Shown here in pieces: positions 63,624 to 64,000 of a stretch of 64,000 nt of DNA. This DNA is from Sporolactobacillus sp. THM19-2 (GTDB lineage: Bacteria; Bacillota; Bacilli; Bacillales; Sporolactobacillaceae). The notes beneath the pieces are model-generated. The model saw nothing but the letters and a program-made list of their open reading frames with translations. It made no database searches and was not told where the DNA came from. The stretch is taken from the NCBI RefSeq assembly GCF_004153195.1, contig NZ_SEMC01000013.1, positions 1-64,000 of the forward strand, written 5' to 3'. The position numbers and the translations under genes were made by a program. Position 1 is the first letter of the stretch; every line of letters begins with the position of its first letter.

Positions 63624-64000
63624 TCAGAATTCTTCATGCTGGACGACATGATCCGGAATCTTAAAGGGATTATCCTTATTTATCCGGTCAAAGAACAGAA
63701 TGCCATTCAAGTGATCAATTTCATGCTGGATGGCAATGGCGGGATAGCCCTTCAGTCGCAGTTTCAGCGGTTTCCCGTCGATATCGAAGGCCTTAACTTT
63801 TACACGGGCATGACGGGGCACGAAGCCGGGCACATCCCGGTCGACGGACAGGCATCCCTCTCCGCCTTCAAGATAGGTGTTCTCGACGGAATGGCTGATA
63901 ATTTTGGGATTAAACAGCGTATATTCATAATGTTTGCCCTTTTCATCATCCAGAAACAGGGCAATCATACGTTTGCTGATCGCAATTTGCGGTGCTGCAA
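63624..64000 (-). CDS. def: Peptide deformylase, 5' end outside the window
   Basis: Removes the formyl group from nascent proteins. Only about 125 C-terminal residues are in view; the frame is open to the window edge, where [11 protein letters not shown] is part of motif I. Motif [10 protein letters not shown] and metal-binding motif [11 protein letters not shown] are intact. The insertion between motifs I and II and the EGCLS form suggest the longer Gram-positive type 2 enzyme. Which Bacillus paralogue (def or ykrB) it corresponds to cannot be told. Confidence 0.93.
   Translation of the reverse strand, partial: AAPQIAISKRMIALFLDDEKGKHYEYTLFNPKIISHSVENTYLEGGEGCLSVDRDVPGFVPRHARVKVKAFDIDGKPLKLRLKGYPAIAIQHEIDHLNGILFFDRINKDNPFKIPDHVVQHEEF

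Noticed and set aside
1-64000. CRISPR arrays, tRNA or rRNA genes, prophage, intact insertion sequences
   Set aside because: None was recognised on either strand. The repeats found are dispersed or lack regular spacer arrays and cas genes.

Overview
The window reads as chromosome of an endospore-forming member of the Bacillales. From position 1 to about 16.2 kb the gene order follows the Bacillus subtilis spx-yjbE-mecA-coiA-pepF-yjbH-yjbJ-yjbK-yjbN-yjbO neighbourhood. A Coat F-domain protein and a YjcZ-type small protein point to sporulation, and TnrA, CtsR and CcpA-type operators are all of Bacillus pattern. Gene sequences and moderate GC suggest a Sporolactobacillaceae-like lineage, but that placement is a guess. 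No rRNA, tRNA, CRISPR array, prophage or intact insertion sequence was seen.

Layout. 0.1-16.2 kb: thiol-stress and competence control (spx, its proteolysis adaptor spxH, mecA, coiA), two M3 oligopeptidases, a YitT-type membrane protein, a LysR/MFS pair, a lytic transglycosylase, a CYTH protein, NAD kinase and a pseudouridine synthase. 17.2-24.5 kb: a fatty-acid beta-oxidation operon (acyl-CoA synthetase, fadN, fadA, fadE) with CcpA-type cre sites. 24.5-34.2 kb: a patchwork of small genes (acetyltransferases, a SnoaL-like protein, a spore coat protein, hydrolases), rodA-like and fabI, with repeats and a small frameshifted membrane-protein gene between direct repeats. 34.3-42.8 kb: a PgpA-like protein, an FbpA-like small protein, tnrA, and the cytochrome bd operon cydABCD. 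42.8-44.7 kb: a YjcZ-like gene, repeats and a Nudix gene. 44.8-60.5 kb: a cell-surface polymer region, with a CsbB-like transferase and GtrA protein, a giant 1569-residue GT2 plus double glycerophosphotransferase protein, a 723-residue DUF6270-like protein, a TagE-like glucosyltransferase, tagD, a TagB-like primase, a second GT2 and a single-domain TagF. 60.6-64 kb: universal stress protein, CtsR-controlled clpE and the 3' part of a peptide deformylase gene.

How the genes work together. Spx, SpxH, MecA and ClpE form parts of a regulated-proteolysis and stress network. The fad operon should feed on fatty acids when sugar is absent. cydABCD makes the bd oxidase and the transporter needed for its assembly. 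The 46.7-60.5 kb block should build and decorate a poly(glycerol phosphate) wall polymer; tagA/tagO-type genes are not in view.

The least explained material is (1) a four-copy intergenic repeat with nested hairpins, (2) a second, regularly spaced repeat present twice, (3) a pair of ~115-bp direct repeats flanking a membrane-protein gene broken at a run of 13 A, and (4) the surface-polymer locus, in which an AT-rich fused version and a split version of the same enzymes lie side by side.
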